In this document: in pieces, positions 9,973 to 19,311 of the stretch
How the letters are laid out: each line of letters starts with the position of its first letter
How positions within the stretch are numbered: position 1 is the first letter of the stretch
Assembly: GCA_003254885.1 (NCBI GenBank)
Contig: QANT01009182.1
Coordinates: 1-23,229 of the forward strand
From: Purshia tridentata
Lineage: Eukaryota > Streptophyta > Magnoliopsida > Rosales > Rosaceae
DNA: 23,229 nucleotides
Direction: 5' to 3'
Notes under the pieces: generated by a model
The model's input: the letters and a program-made list of their open reading frames with translations, nothing else
What the model was told of the DNA's origin: nothing
The model's database searches: none
Made by a program: the position numbers and the translations under genes

Positions 9973-12941
9973 CCATCAATCTGTCTTTTAAGCTTTTGTT
10001 CCTTTCAAAATGATGCTCACAAAGCCTAGACTCACCAAAAAAGTTCCCATGATACAAGAAGCCTATGGTTCTGGTATATCAGCTGATATAGAAACTCCTA
10101 CTCAAAACATTTCTCATTGCCAAAAAAAATCTAGAAGCAGCTTTGTAAAAAATCTTCAAACCCAGAACAAGAGAGAAAAATCTACTGGAAATAGATCTTT
10201 GGCCCATCTAAATACACCTCAGACAAATAAACACCAGAACCCATTGGAACAATTAGACTCTCAGTCTTACAGTTTGAGTTCTGATCAAAATCTTTTTGAT
10301 TGTGGAATTGGAACTTTAATCCCCATATTAAATGAGGACAGTTTCAATCAATCAAATGAATAGAGGTCAAGCAATTTATCAAAAGAAAAGACAGAGTGAA
10401 AAGACAGAGTGCGTTTTCTTCTTTGTTAAAAATTTATTCCAAATTTCAACCTTATTGTTGTATTACTCATAATATACATTTCTCTTTCTTCTCTTTATAG
10501 GAAGTTTTTGGAAATACGTGGATTTTGGAGATAAGAATTATAAGCGCATCTACTATGACGTACTTTTTTGGCTTAAGGAATGTATCCAGAAACAATTAGC
10601 CTTTATTTAGTCTTTGCTATCAAAAAGAAAAAATTAAACTTCTAATTACAAAGCCAACACCCTTTTTTTTAGACAGGTTACTTGATCCATGTAAAGGCCA
10701 AAATAGTTTAGTATTTAGAGAGAATATTAGGGCGTAGAATTCCATGTTTGCATTTACTTCAATGGGAGATAAAGTTGATTATTTGATTAATAACAAACCA
10801 GGCCATTACATTTTCAAAATTAGTGGTCAAGTTCATTATTTCAAAATTTGCTCAACTTTATATTTATGATACCCATAATAAAGTAATCAATCGCCTTAAT
10901 GCAGTTAATTGTACCCAAAACAATGAAATACTTAATGAACTGATTGTTCAAAGTTTGATTAGAATGTTTGATGAATCAAATGAACTGGTTAAATTTTTTC
11001 AAATACTGAGAGATAAATTTGAAGGGAATTCTTTTACTCCTCTGAGAGTGAGACTATTGGGTAGGCAGCCAAATGACAATAAACAATATGAAGAACCAAC
11101 ATGTGATGAAATTGGTGATTTAATAGTAGGAGACATAGGCCTTTTTGATTCGAATAGAGATATTGTGATTAAATTTAAAGATGAGGGTTTAAAATGAATC
11201 ACAAAATTACATCATAAATTTATGTCTTTACAATATCCTATTCTTTTTCCTCATGACGAAGATGATTATAGGCCTGACATCAAATAGAGTAGTAATTTTC
11301 AAGGTCATGAGCCAAAAAGAGGAAGGGTGTCTATGAAAGTCTTTATAGCTTATCAAATTCAGGAAAGAGAGCTTGAATTTAGTATATTGTTAAAAGGTTG
11401 AAGATTATTCCAACAATTTTTGGTAGATGCTTATGCTACACTTGAAGAGGACAGGTTGGATTACACTAGAAAAAATCAAAAGAATTTAAGAAGTGAAGTT
11501 TATAAGGGCATTTATAATGCAATTTCAAAAGGTGATACCAATGCCAATAACATAGAAAAAAAAGTTAGATTGCCAAGCTCATATACTAGAAGTGCTAGAT
11601 GCATGACAAATAATTACCAAGACGCTACGACAATCTGTAGGCATCATGGTAATCCGAATTTATTTATTACCTTCACTTGCAATGTAAAATGGCCTGAAAT
11701 TGTAAGAGAACCTGATAAAAAACTTGGATACAAGCCAGAGGATAGGCCTAATATAGTTTCTAGAGTATTCAAAATGAAGTTGAACGATATGATTGATTAT
11801 ATTAAATCAGGAAAACCTTTTGGAGAAGTTTCAGCAAGTAAATTTTAAAAACTCAACTTCTTTTTTCATTACTTTCTTCTATTTTTTATAAGAATAAAAA
11901 CTTATTAAGTGTGTTTTTTTCGCTTGACCACAAACAAAAGTCTGTACAATCGAGTTTCAAAAAAAAGGATTGCCTCATTCTCATTTGTTGGTTTGGCTCA
12001 AGCAACATTATAAGTGCTTCTTTGCACAAGACATAGATTCCATAATTTCGGTTGAATTACCTGACAAAAGTGTAGATCCAATTCTTTATGATATTGTCAA
12101 TCAATTAATGATCCACGGTCCTGGCGAAGCATTGAATCCTAATTCTCCTTACATACGAGGAAATTCATGTTCAAAGAATTTCCCAAAACAATATAAGAGC
12201 GAAACCGTCTTTGAAACAAATGGTTTTCCTACATATAAGCGTCGTGAGGATAGTCAAAAATTTGTTCTTAAAGCTGGAATTAAGGTTGATAATAACTTTG
12301 TAGTGACTTACAATTCTTAATTATTATTGAGGTACAAAGCTCATATTAATGTTGAATCTTGTTGTCAATCAATGCTTATAAAATATCTTTTTAAATTTGT
12401 AAACAAAGGATCAGATAGAGCTAAAATAGTTATAGAAGATAAACCAGAAGATGAAATACTAGCCTATCTAAATTGCAGATACATATCCCCATGTGAAGCT
12501 GTTTGGAGATTGTTTCAGTTCCCTATTCATTCCAGAGAACCTGCTATTGAACGATTGCCAATACATCTGCCTTTAGAGCAAAATGTTGTTTTAAATGAAG
12601 ATCAATCACTTGAGTCAATTGTTAATCAATAGAGTGATAACAAGTTGGTTTGAACCAAATAAAATTTATCTTCACGCGCGAGAACTATCATATCCAGAAT
12701 TCCCTTCAAAATTTGTATGTGACTCTCGCAATAAGATTTGGAAACCTAGACAAAAAGGAAAATCCATAGGTAAAATACCCTATGTCCAGCTTGCATCTAG
12801 TGAGTTGTTTTTTTTTTCGAATGCTTCTGAATTTGCAAAAAGGTGCCTTTAATTTTGATCATGTCAAAACTATTAATGGCATAGAACAACCATCATATCA
12901 AGCTGCATGCAATGCTCTGGGTTTGTTAGCAGATGATAAAG
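9973..12941 (+). pseudogene. Helitron Rep/helicase gene, N-terminal and HUH Rep part, decayed and interrupted
   Basis: Helitron proteins start rolling-circle transposition by nicking DNA with a Rep (HUH) domain ahead of a helicase. From the ATG at 10010, a 117-codon low-complexity leader is followed by a probable splice acceptor (AG at 10499-10500). A zinc-ribbon-like stretch follows, reading YVDFGDKNYKRIYYDVLFW. Next come FTSMGDKVDYLINNKPG, QYPILFPHDEDD, HHGNPNLFITFTCN (11641-11682), the HUH motif GLPHSHLLVWL (His codons 11976 and 11982), YLFKFVNKGSDR (12384-12419), YLNCRYISPCEAVWR, LSYPEFPSKFV and finally ALGLLADDK at 12941. Breaks are stop codons at 10735, 11195, 11285, 11399 and 12318, and frame changes near 10845, 12628 and 12815. 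Past 12941 a retroelement interrupts it. No Pif1-type helicase motif is visible in the window. Family assignment is firm; the exact exon structure is inferred. Confidence 0.9.
11838..11940 (+). other. Predicted intron in the Helitron Rep domain
   Basis: The frame KPFGEVSA ends at AGCAA|GTAAAT (GT at 11838-11839), and a T-rich 103-bp stretch ends in CAAAAG (AG at 11939-11940). Joining across it keeps the frame and places CTIEFQKKG just ahead of the HUH motif, the expected order for plant Helitron Rep proteins. Without splicing, the frame stops at TAA 11846-11848. Confidence 0.75.
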
Positions 12942-13634
12942 TGATAGGACCCTCCCCGAATTCCACCCAGGAACTCGGAGTGATCCCGCGGGCATCCAAT
13001 ATCAAGAAAAATCCTACCGAAATTTCGGCAGAACCTCCCCTAAAATTGGACGAACCCTTTCTCCATGCAGACCTGCAAGAAAAACACTTCTAAGCATCAC
13101 AGCTCCTCTACCACAACCAAAGGGTCTCTGACCCAATTTCCAAAACCAATCAATTCCTTTTTTTACTAAAATTACAGAGCGGTGCAACAAACTTTACTAT
13201 AGACAATAAAATAAGAAGATAACGAATTTCTACGGCTTCACCACTTTATAATAGTGCCTCGACGTCTTTGGCTCGACCATTCCACCGCTACAACCTGGGA
13301 GGAAAATTAAAACGACAAAGGAGAAAACTAATAAGATAATTCAGTGAGTGGACATAAACCAAAATAAGCATTTATAAACTTTTACTCTCAAGTTTCTTAG
13401 AATTTCGCAAACCTTCCTTGAAATCCACCAGTTTTAAAATCACTCTCATAAAATCCACTGGTGCCTCTATATAAAATAGTATTTTAAAATCCATTTCGAG
13501 ATTATTTGAAAATCATTAAAACCAATCAAACTGACAAATATGAAATCCGAACTGAAAGTTCATAACTTTTGAAAACTTGCTTACGAAATTAATATAACGA
13601 TGAAAACGCTCACCCAAACAGTTACCCACCGAAC

Positions 13635-13824
13635 CTGCCGTACATGTGCAAGGCCCACGACCTGCCATACGCATGCAGGGCCAATAATCCTGCCGTACAT
13701 GCGCAGAGCCTACGACCTGCCGTATGCATGCAGGGCCAATATCCTGCCGTACATGTGCAGAGCCAGGGTCTGTCATACACATGCAGGGCCAATATACCTG
13801 CCGTACGTGCACGCAGGGCCACCC
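13635..13824 (+). repeat. Alternating minisatellite of 26-28-bp units in the LTR
   Basis: Seven units begin CTGCCGTAC, CTGCCATAC, CTGCCGTAT or CTGTCATAC, at 13635, 13662, 13690, 13717, 13744, 13770 and 13798. They alternate between two types. Type 1 carries GTACATGYGCARRGCC (units 1, 3 and 5). Type 2 carries GCATGCAGGGCCAAT or a close variant (units 2, 4 and 6). Unit 7 is mixed. The real period is thus a dimer of about 55 bp. Almost every unit has a 6-bp palindrome (ACATGT, GCATGC or ATGCAT). The overlapping frames on both strands (13516-14035) are by-products of the repeat. Confidence 0.92.
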
Positions 13825-15499
13825 CCAAATGGCTAGGCATCCCGACACACGGCCCAAAGCCTATGTGTGTGCCGTGATGGGTCCCAAAGACCTATATAAT
13901 CTGAAATCTGAAGGGTACTGCGAAGGGTGGTTTGAAAATCCTCTTTCCATAACTTCCCTTTTACCCATAAAAATATATAACCTTTCCAAAATTGGGAAAC
14001 TATCAACCAACAACTATAAAATCCTTTTTCGATAACAATCCTTTTCCCATAAATCTCTTTTCGCCCATAAAAATATATAAACTTTCTAATATTGTGAAAT
14101 CATTTTAAAATCCCCTTTTCGATAACCAAACCCGTAATATTTCACGATACGAATAACCACGTATGTTTACTTTGAGAAATCATAATGTTTCCAAGTACGT
14201 CAAATCCATTTCCATACTCAAGAATCAAATAATATTTCTTGATTAATAAACTCAATTAAAACTCAAATATAAATACGAATTAAATCATAAAAATTCATAA
14301 GAAATTTATAAACAAAGTTTAGAGAATGAAGTCCACTCACAGAGATAGCCTAGCCTTGGTCTCCGAATGGATCGTCCTTGGACTCGGGAGTGTCGCCTAA
14401 CACAATAACGGTAAGGCGTTAGAATAATATCCCAAATAATAACTGAAAAACTAGAAAGTGTAAGTTCTAGGCCTTTCGCTCTATAATCCTAAATTCAAAC
14501 TATAAACCAACTTATTTTCCGTCTCGACTCAAAACCCATGCCACTAGCTTATTTTTAATCCGGTAATTTCCTCAATTAACCTCCATTTTGTCTAACTTGA
14601 CCGAGGATCCTCCGGGTGTCGTTTCGACAACCCAAAAAGTGTCCAATTTCGTCCCAACTCATCATTTCTCCAATTTCCTTCAAACTAGCTATTCTAAACC
14701 TTAATAGATCGTTCCTAAAGATGAAAACTACGCCCAATTTCAATTAAATCACCAAGAACACCTTAAATTTCTAGAAATCCCGAAATGGGCATAAGCACCA
14801 ACAATCAAACTTCCAATTTCCTCAATAATTTCCTAAATTTCTCGTTCCAAACTTCGATTATATGTTCCAAATAGCGAAAATTACCTAAAACACCTAACAA
14901 TTTGATTCAATTTCAAACACCCATGTTAAACCCGAAAATGGCCTCAAATCCCAAAATTCAATCTTCCACCATTTCTCAAAATTGAACCACCAAACAATAA
15001 GGGAAAGGAAGCCCACAAGGAGGGGAGAAAAACCCACCTAAAATCGAGGAAATTGACGCCGGAATTTGGCCGGAATTTGAGGAGAGGACCGGCGGCTTTG
15101 GAGAGTTTTTCGGGCTGATTTCTTTCTGGAACGTGGCTGGCCGGCGTGGGGAAGCTTGGGGAGAGACGGTCGGCAGCTGGGGAGGTGGTTCTCGGCCGGC
15201 TCGTCGCTTGATGTCGCCGGAAATGGATGGAGCTGGAAGCTCCAGTCGCGCGCGGGTGGGGAAGAGAAATCGGGAGAGAGAGAGGAAGGGGCTTGGGCTA
15301 GCTGGAGGAGCGGCTGGGGAGGCTCGTCGGCGGCTGGAGGTGTCGCCGGAGGGGGGCTAGGTCGGCCGGAATGGCTGGACGGTGCGCACAAGGGAAAGGA
15401 GAAGGGAAGTCACGGGCTGGGGGAGTCTGAGCGAGAAATAAAGGGGGGAGAGAGAGAGAGAGAGAATTCCAGAATTTTCTGGAATTCTAATTGCTCAAA

Positions 15500-15770
15500 A
15501 TTACAAGTTTGCCCCTCCCTTTACACCTCCGTATTTCCCAAACCGTAGCTCCAAATGATGCATGCTACGTGTCTACAACTCGTGGAGTCGAGCTCTACGT
15601 AACCCTTCAAAGTCAACTCGAAACTCCAAGTAATTTAAAAAGTCAACCTTGTGCTCTTTTATCACGTTCATAACTTTTTAACCGTAACTCTAAATCACCC
15701 ATGCCGCGTGTCAATGAACTCGTGAGCTCAAGAGCTTCTTAACGGACCCAAAGTCAAAGCTAAAATCTTG
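15500..15770 (-). repeat. Duplicated U3 block in the 3' LTR
   Basis: The words CCGTAGCTCCAAATGATGC, then CGTGTCTACAACTCGTGGAG (about 15543-15587), recur in diverged form at about 15679-15729 (CCGTAACTCTAAATCACCC, then GCGTGTCAATGAACTCGTGAG). Each copy is followed by an AAAGTCAA word. This is an old direct duplication with a period near 137 bp. A and B each have one such block. Confidence 0.75.
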
Positions 15771-15833
15771 TTAGAACCAAAAGTCAACATTGGGCCCTAT
15801 TAACATTCACTTAGGAAGGTACGGGTCGTTACA

Positions 15834-15862
15834 ATCTCCCCCCGTTAAAAAAATTTCGTCCT
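15834..15862 (-). promoter_or_regulatory. Polypurine tract region of the gag-only element
   Basis: On the minus strand, TTTCGAGGACGAAATTTTTT leads into AACGGGGGGAGAT and then directly into the LTR start TGTAACGACC. The purine run (15843-15834) primes plus-strand DNA synthesis in LTR elements. The GAGGACGAAAT word just upstream is, from memory, usual at the 3' end of Tekay/Del-type plant elements. Confidence 0.88.
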
Positions 15863-16319
15863 CGAAATTTTTCTCACATGGTGGTAATCTAGTTCTCAAG
15901 TTCCCTAATTTCTTCCTTTGCTCTTCTCAGACTATAAGCCACCACGCTTCTGCTGCGCTACTTTGATTAAAAATCTCGATTTAATTATAATCAGATATTT
16001 CCTTAAACTCCCCTTAGTGTTCCTTTCCTTAGAACACTGTTTCCCCCATTAACTACGCCATCTAGCACGCTCCTACCACTAATAAGATAGTCTTACATAA
16101 GTCCATTGTCTTAAATTCATTCTCTTCAACCGCTTAATCCCTTTTTATTCCCAATTATCTTTTTCACTCATCCTAATTAGGATTTCCCATTAATCTCCCT
16201 TACCATTCCACAATCGATATCACACTTATCTCCCCAAAAACTATTACTTAGGATCTTACTAAATTCTCCAATTGACTTTAGATTATACTTAAGCTTCTCT
16301 AATGTCAAACAGAGCGAGT
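15863..16319. other. Non-coding internal region where pol is missing
   Basis: About 460 bp between the end of the gag frame and the polypurine tract. I find no open frame of useful length and no protease, reverse transcriptase or integrase motif. It is AT-rich on both strands. Either pol was deleted or this is the normal filler of a gag-only lineage; the window cannot tell which. Confidence 0.6.
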
Positions 16320-17653
16320 CTAAGTGAGACAATAAAGTGCGTAATTAACCAAATACGGGCCTTTCACCCAAATAAAACACATACCCAAAATGACGTTTGG
16401 AGAAACTGATGCCCGCTGTTGGGTCATGGTAAAGACTCTACCTGGAGCTCTAGAACGTCCTCTTTGTTGTCTACCACCTCTAACGGAGTGACTAGACTGA
16501 GCGCCACTGCTACTTGTACCATCTCCACTCTGTGTCGCTCCATGGCTATGACTTTGAGCCCCGAAAGTTTGCTTCATCCGTACAGCTGATCTAGAAGCTT
16601 CACCTTCTCCATGGTACAACATTGGGCAGTCCTTTCTGTAGTGCCCCATCTGTCCACAATGGAAGCATCCTTCCGTAGCACTTCTTAGGCAAGGCCCTTC
16701 ATGACGTCTGTTGCAAGTCTCACAAACTGGGTACCTATGAGCACCAATTCTAGGGAATCGCTGTCTTTCTGAGAAATCCGAGGTACTAACACTACCAAAA
16801 ATGGATTTTTCTCCAATTTGATGACTATGTCCTGCACCTTCACCACCACCCACATCATGTTGGTAACCTCGGAATCCACCACTGCCTGAAGAACTAGAAC
16901 TGAAACTGCTCCTTTTGGGTGGTCCTTGACTAGGACTACCTACTATTGTGCTTTAATAATAACGGCGTCTCATCCCACCTATGTTTCCTTTTGTAAGAGC
17001 CCTCTCAACTTTCATGGCAGCCTCTCTCAGGCTAGTATAACTAGTATGCATGGCAGCTGCAACCGTCGTACGAATTTCTTCTCTTAAACCATCGTCAAAC
17101 CTAGAGCACTTCTCTCTCTGATCCGCCACAAGATGCGGACAAAATCTAGAAAGCTCTATAAATTTTCTCTCATATTCTGCCACAGTCATGGACCCTTGTC
17201 TCAATCTCTGGAATTCTACCCTTTTCTCATCACAGTAAACCCGAGGATAGTACTGCTCGTAAAAAGCACTTCTAAACCTATCCCAAGTAATCTCATCAGC
17301 AGTCAGCCTTGCTTTTTCTATTTCCCACCAAAAATATGCATCACCGTCAAGCAAGAATGGGGCCAATACTATCTTTTCTTCATCCAGACACCTCATAACT
17401 TCAAAAATTCTTTCTAATCTCACTATCCAGTCATTAGCTACACCAGGATCCGTCGTTCCCTTAAGACTGTAGCCCTAAGTCTATGGGCTCGTTCAATACT
17501 ATAATCCTCTTCCGTAGGTCCACGTGTACGTACTACATTAGTCATCACCTCAACTAAACGATCCAAGGACTGAGCGAAACCTTGTGCAGTCTCGACTGCA
17601 CCTTCATTAACCCTATTGTGGTCCCCCGGCGGTCGGCCACGTCAAGGAGGCAT
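16320..17653 (-). pseudogene. Ty3/Gypsy gag polyprotein, CCHC zinc knuckle, decayed
   Basis: Gag packages the element RNA into particles. The frame starts at an ATG on the minus strand (17653-17651), MPP, followed at once by a TGA where Arg is expected, then RGRPPGDHNR. The capsid part carries RLERIFEVMRCLDEEK, LLDGDAYFWWE, FYEQYYPRVYCDEKRVEFQ, GSMTVAEYERKFIELSRF and LREEIRTTVA, the usual retrotransposon gag signature. A Ser-rich linker and the zinc knuckle CFHCGQMGHYRKDC (CX2CX4HX4C, 16667-16626) follow. The C-terminal RVFTMTQQRAS then leads into unrelated residues and the stop at 16320, just where protease would begin. Breaks are the TGA at codon 4, a frameshift near 17462 and a TAA at 16955-16953. 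Full length would be near 440 residues, typical of gag. Confidence 0.93.
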
Positions 17654-17732
17654 AATTCCTATAAGAAAACCAAGAATTTCTCAGAAACCAAGACGCACAC
17701 TTCGTGCAAAGCTAGAGAAATCCTAAACCTAT

Positions 17733-17745
17733 GCTCTGATACCAA
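17733..17745 (-). promoter_or_regulatory. Primer-binding site, initiator methionine tRNA type
   Basis: The minus strand reads TTGGTATCAGAGC, the common plant LTR-element primer-binding sequence complementary to the 3' end of initiator tRNA-Met. It lies two bases (AT) from the TGTCA end at 17752-17748, the normal spacing to a 5' LTR. Its position and strand fix the orientation of the element. Confidence 0.93.
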
Positions 17746-17747
17746 AT

Positions 17748-17797
17748 TGACAGACTCTCTCCGAGTTCCAGGGTGGAATTCGGGGAGGGTCCTGTCA
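17748..17797 (+). repeat. 50-bp inverted U5 terminus in place of the 5' LTR
   Basis: On the plus strand it begins TGACAGACTCTCTCC and ends GGGGAGGGTCCTGTCA. Bases 17759-17797 are the reverse complement of the left end 12942-12980, with 37 of 39 positions identical (differences at positions 4 and 28). The 3' end of the LTR is therefore present in opposite orientation at both ends of the element, with the primer-binding site directly inside the right copy. In a normal element the whole 2.9-kb LTR would be here in the same orientation as the other one. Confidence 0.9.
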
Positions 17798-17801
17798 AAA
17801 G

Positions 17802-17917
17802 ATTTAATTAGACAATTTTTGGAGCTTGAGCAACACTCAAACTGGCTTAACAAAATCTACTCAAGAAATATTAGTAAGAGCATTAGAATAATATTTTTTG
17901 CAAAAGAACTTTTTTAG
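17802..17917 (+). pseudogene. Likely continuation of the interrupted Helitron ORF
   Basis: Joining 12941 to 17802 (one AAAG kept) gives GAT after ...GATGATAAA and an open frame of 37 more codons: DLIRQFLELEQHSNWLN and on to a TAG at 17915. The place where the frame resumes is where plant Helitron proteins continue after the LLADDK-type motif. The residues after the junction are only weakly like the family, so this rests mainly on the frame and the target duplication. The frame upstream of 17798 belongs to the retroelement and is unrelated. Confidence 0.45.
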
Positions 17918-18003
17918 AAAACAATTACAAAACCAACTTTCAACCTTACAAACAAACTTTTTTGTGCTAGATAATAGCCAAAAAAAACTTTTGAGATGTA
18001 TTC

Positions 18004-19311
18004 ATGTTGAATTTGCAGAATCAAGAACTTATTAGCTTGAGCAATAGCTCTTTTGAGCGAATTAAAGAAAAAGTTATTGAAGCATTAACATATATAGATG
18101 AAATAATTAAAGGCAGTATAGTGCCTTCACAAGAGGTTAATAACCCCATAGAACTTGGTGATTAACTTAGTTTGGAAGAACTTGATATACAAAAGCCTAA
18201 TGAGACAATTAATAATCAAAAGGTTAGTGAGCCAAAAATAAATATAAAAGAGATAGAAAGAAAGAACTACTACAAACAAGTTTTTCTTGAAAGAACTTGC
18301 TAAAGAACGAATGAAGCTGATTCCACAAGACATTCAACAACACATGATATTTCAGACCAACTCAGTAGAAATGCATAGACAGCTAGCTATCCAAGAGCAG
18401 TTATTCCAAGCTATTGATAATCCTAGACTAGGGGTTATAATAATCACATACAGGATTCCAAGATGCAATCATCTGACACAAAGAGAATGCACTGGTGATC
18501 AGACAGAAGTATTGTTCAACATAGCGACAACTAGATTGAACATGCAGGATTTTAGAGAATGGACATTCAAATTTGAACATAGAAATGTTAAAGCAAACAT
18601 TCAAGTCACACCGTGACTCCTAATGGATTATGGTTTTCTTGATCAAATACACCTTAGAAGAAGCTATCATGCCTAATCTCTTTCACAAAAGCTTAAAGAT
18701 ATAGTACAAATACTGCTGCAGCAATGGCAAACCATCCAGTTAGATTTTAACAGTATTCTGCTAGCATGGTTTCTAAATAGTGTACATGAAGACCCAGCAA
18801 TACTCAAGATTATTACCAGTCATGCAAACTTTTTAGAATGCACACAACTGCCTTTTTCTCATTTTACTACATTCAACCTAAAGTATCTTGAAGCCTACAG
18901 AGGAGCACATATTCCACAACATGATCAGTATGATGATAGACGTCTCAACCTTATCTCTCAGACGTCTACCATGAATATTTACATAAGAACCTGTGTGAAA
19001 ATAATTCCTAAAACACTTATACTCCGTATGAATGACCACATAGAAGAAATCTTCCTTAACTGGAATAATAAGATGCAGACACCGAAGAAGCAAATGAGGA
19101 TGATGGCAGGTGGTGGGATAACTTGACAGAGAAAGAATATGAAGGGATAAGAACAAGATGGAAGATTATATCGAAACTGTTCAGTACAAATATTATTAGA
19201 AAAGCAATAAAGCCAAAATTTTCAAATTTGGAAAAAGACAAGCTAGGACCACTTTTGTCTCCTAGCAAGGGCATGTACGTCACTTCACCCTCCAATTTGG
19301 GTCAGAACTAA
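18004..19311 (+). pseudogene. Decayed coding stretch of unknown family, possibly an endogenous pararetrovirus-like polyprotein
   Basis: Several frames read in series on the plus strand. 18004-18301 is in one frame with a stop at 18163-18165. 18287 to about 19125 is in a second frame, with stops at 18614 and 18674 and then more than 140 open codons. 19123-19311 is in a third. The shifts fall near 18290 and 19120. The composition looks protein-coding (for example DIQQHMIFQTNSVEMHRQL and VIIITYRIPRC). I cannot name the family with certainty. The style recalls N-terminal regions of caulimovirid-like polyproteins found in plant genomes, but I see no zinc finger, protease or reverse transcriptase to confirm it. 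An alternative is a further part of the Helitron or a decayed host gene. With two shifts and at least three stops it cannot make a full product. Confidence 0.45.

Larger units (their letters stand above)
12942..15833 (-). repeat. 3' LTR of the gag-only element
   Basis: On the minus strand it starts TGTAACGACCCGTACC at 15833, right after the polypurine tract, and ends GGGGAGGGTCCTATCA at 12942. The AT-rich U3 shares a block with LTRs A and B (around 15494-15570), including AAAATTACAAGTTT and ACGTGTCTACAACTCGT. A GC-rich stretch at 15050-15430 carries several short frames on both strands that I regard as chance. A purine-rich tract with a GA run (about 15441-15466) lies between U3 and this stretch. 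The part nearest the U5 end contains the 13635-13824 minisatellite. At 2.9 kb it is long, but within the range known for this lineage. Confidence 0.9.
12942..17797 (-). mobile_element. Gag-only, non-autonomous Ty3/Gypsy element with aberrant 5' end, inserted in the Helitron gene
   Basis: Reading the minus strand from the right there is an abnormal 50-bp end (17797-17748), a primer-binding site, a gag pseudogene, about 460 bp without coding, a polypurine tract and a 2892-bp LTR (15833-12942). There is no protease, reverse transcriptase, RNase H, integrase or chromodomain, and the whole internal region is only about 1.9 kb. This is the layout of non-autonomous gag-carrying elements (the TR-GAG type). 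The unit is flanked by AAAG (12938-12941 and 17798-17801). Taking it out with one AAAG joins ...LLADDK to DLIRQFLELEQ in one frame, so it inserted into the Helitron ORF. A normal 5' LTR is missing. Confidence 0.85.

Noticed and set aside
13635-13824. CRISPR-like array
   Set aside because: The units follow each other directly without unique spacers, and the context is a plant LTR.
13516-14035. Five overlapping Cys/His-rich frames on both strands, like zinc-finger repeats
   Set aside because: The Cys and His come from the 27-bp minisatellite (unit not a source of spaced zinc ligands in a stable frame); all frames appear at once in repeat DNA.
15038-15548. GC-rich frames of 75-130 codons
   Set aside because: Located in the GC-rich part of the 3' LTR, open on both strands, with no domain.
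17582-17917. Single 111-codon plus-strand gene
   Set aside because: The first two thirds are antisense of gag, the primer-binding site and the inverted U5 end; only the part after 17801 could be coding, as part of the Helitron.
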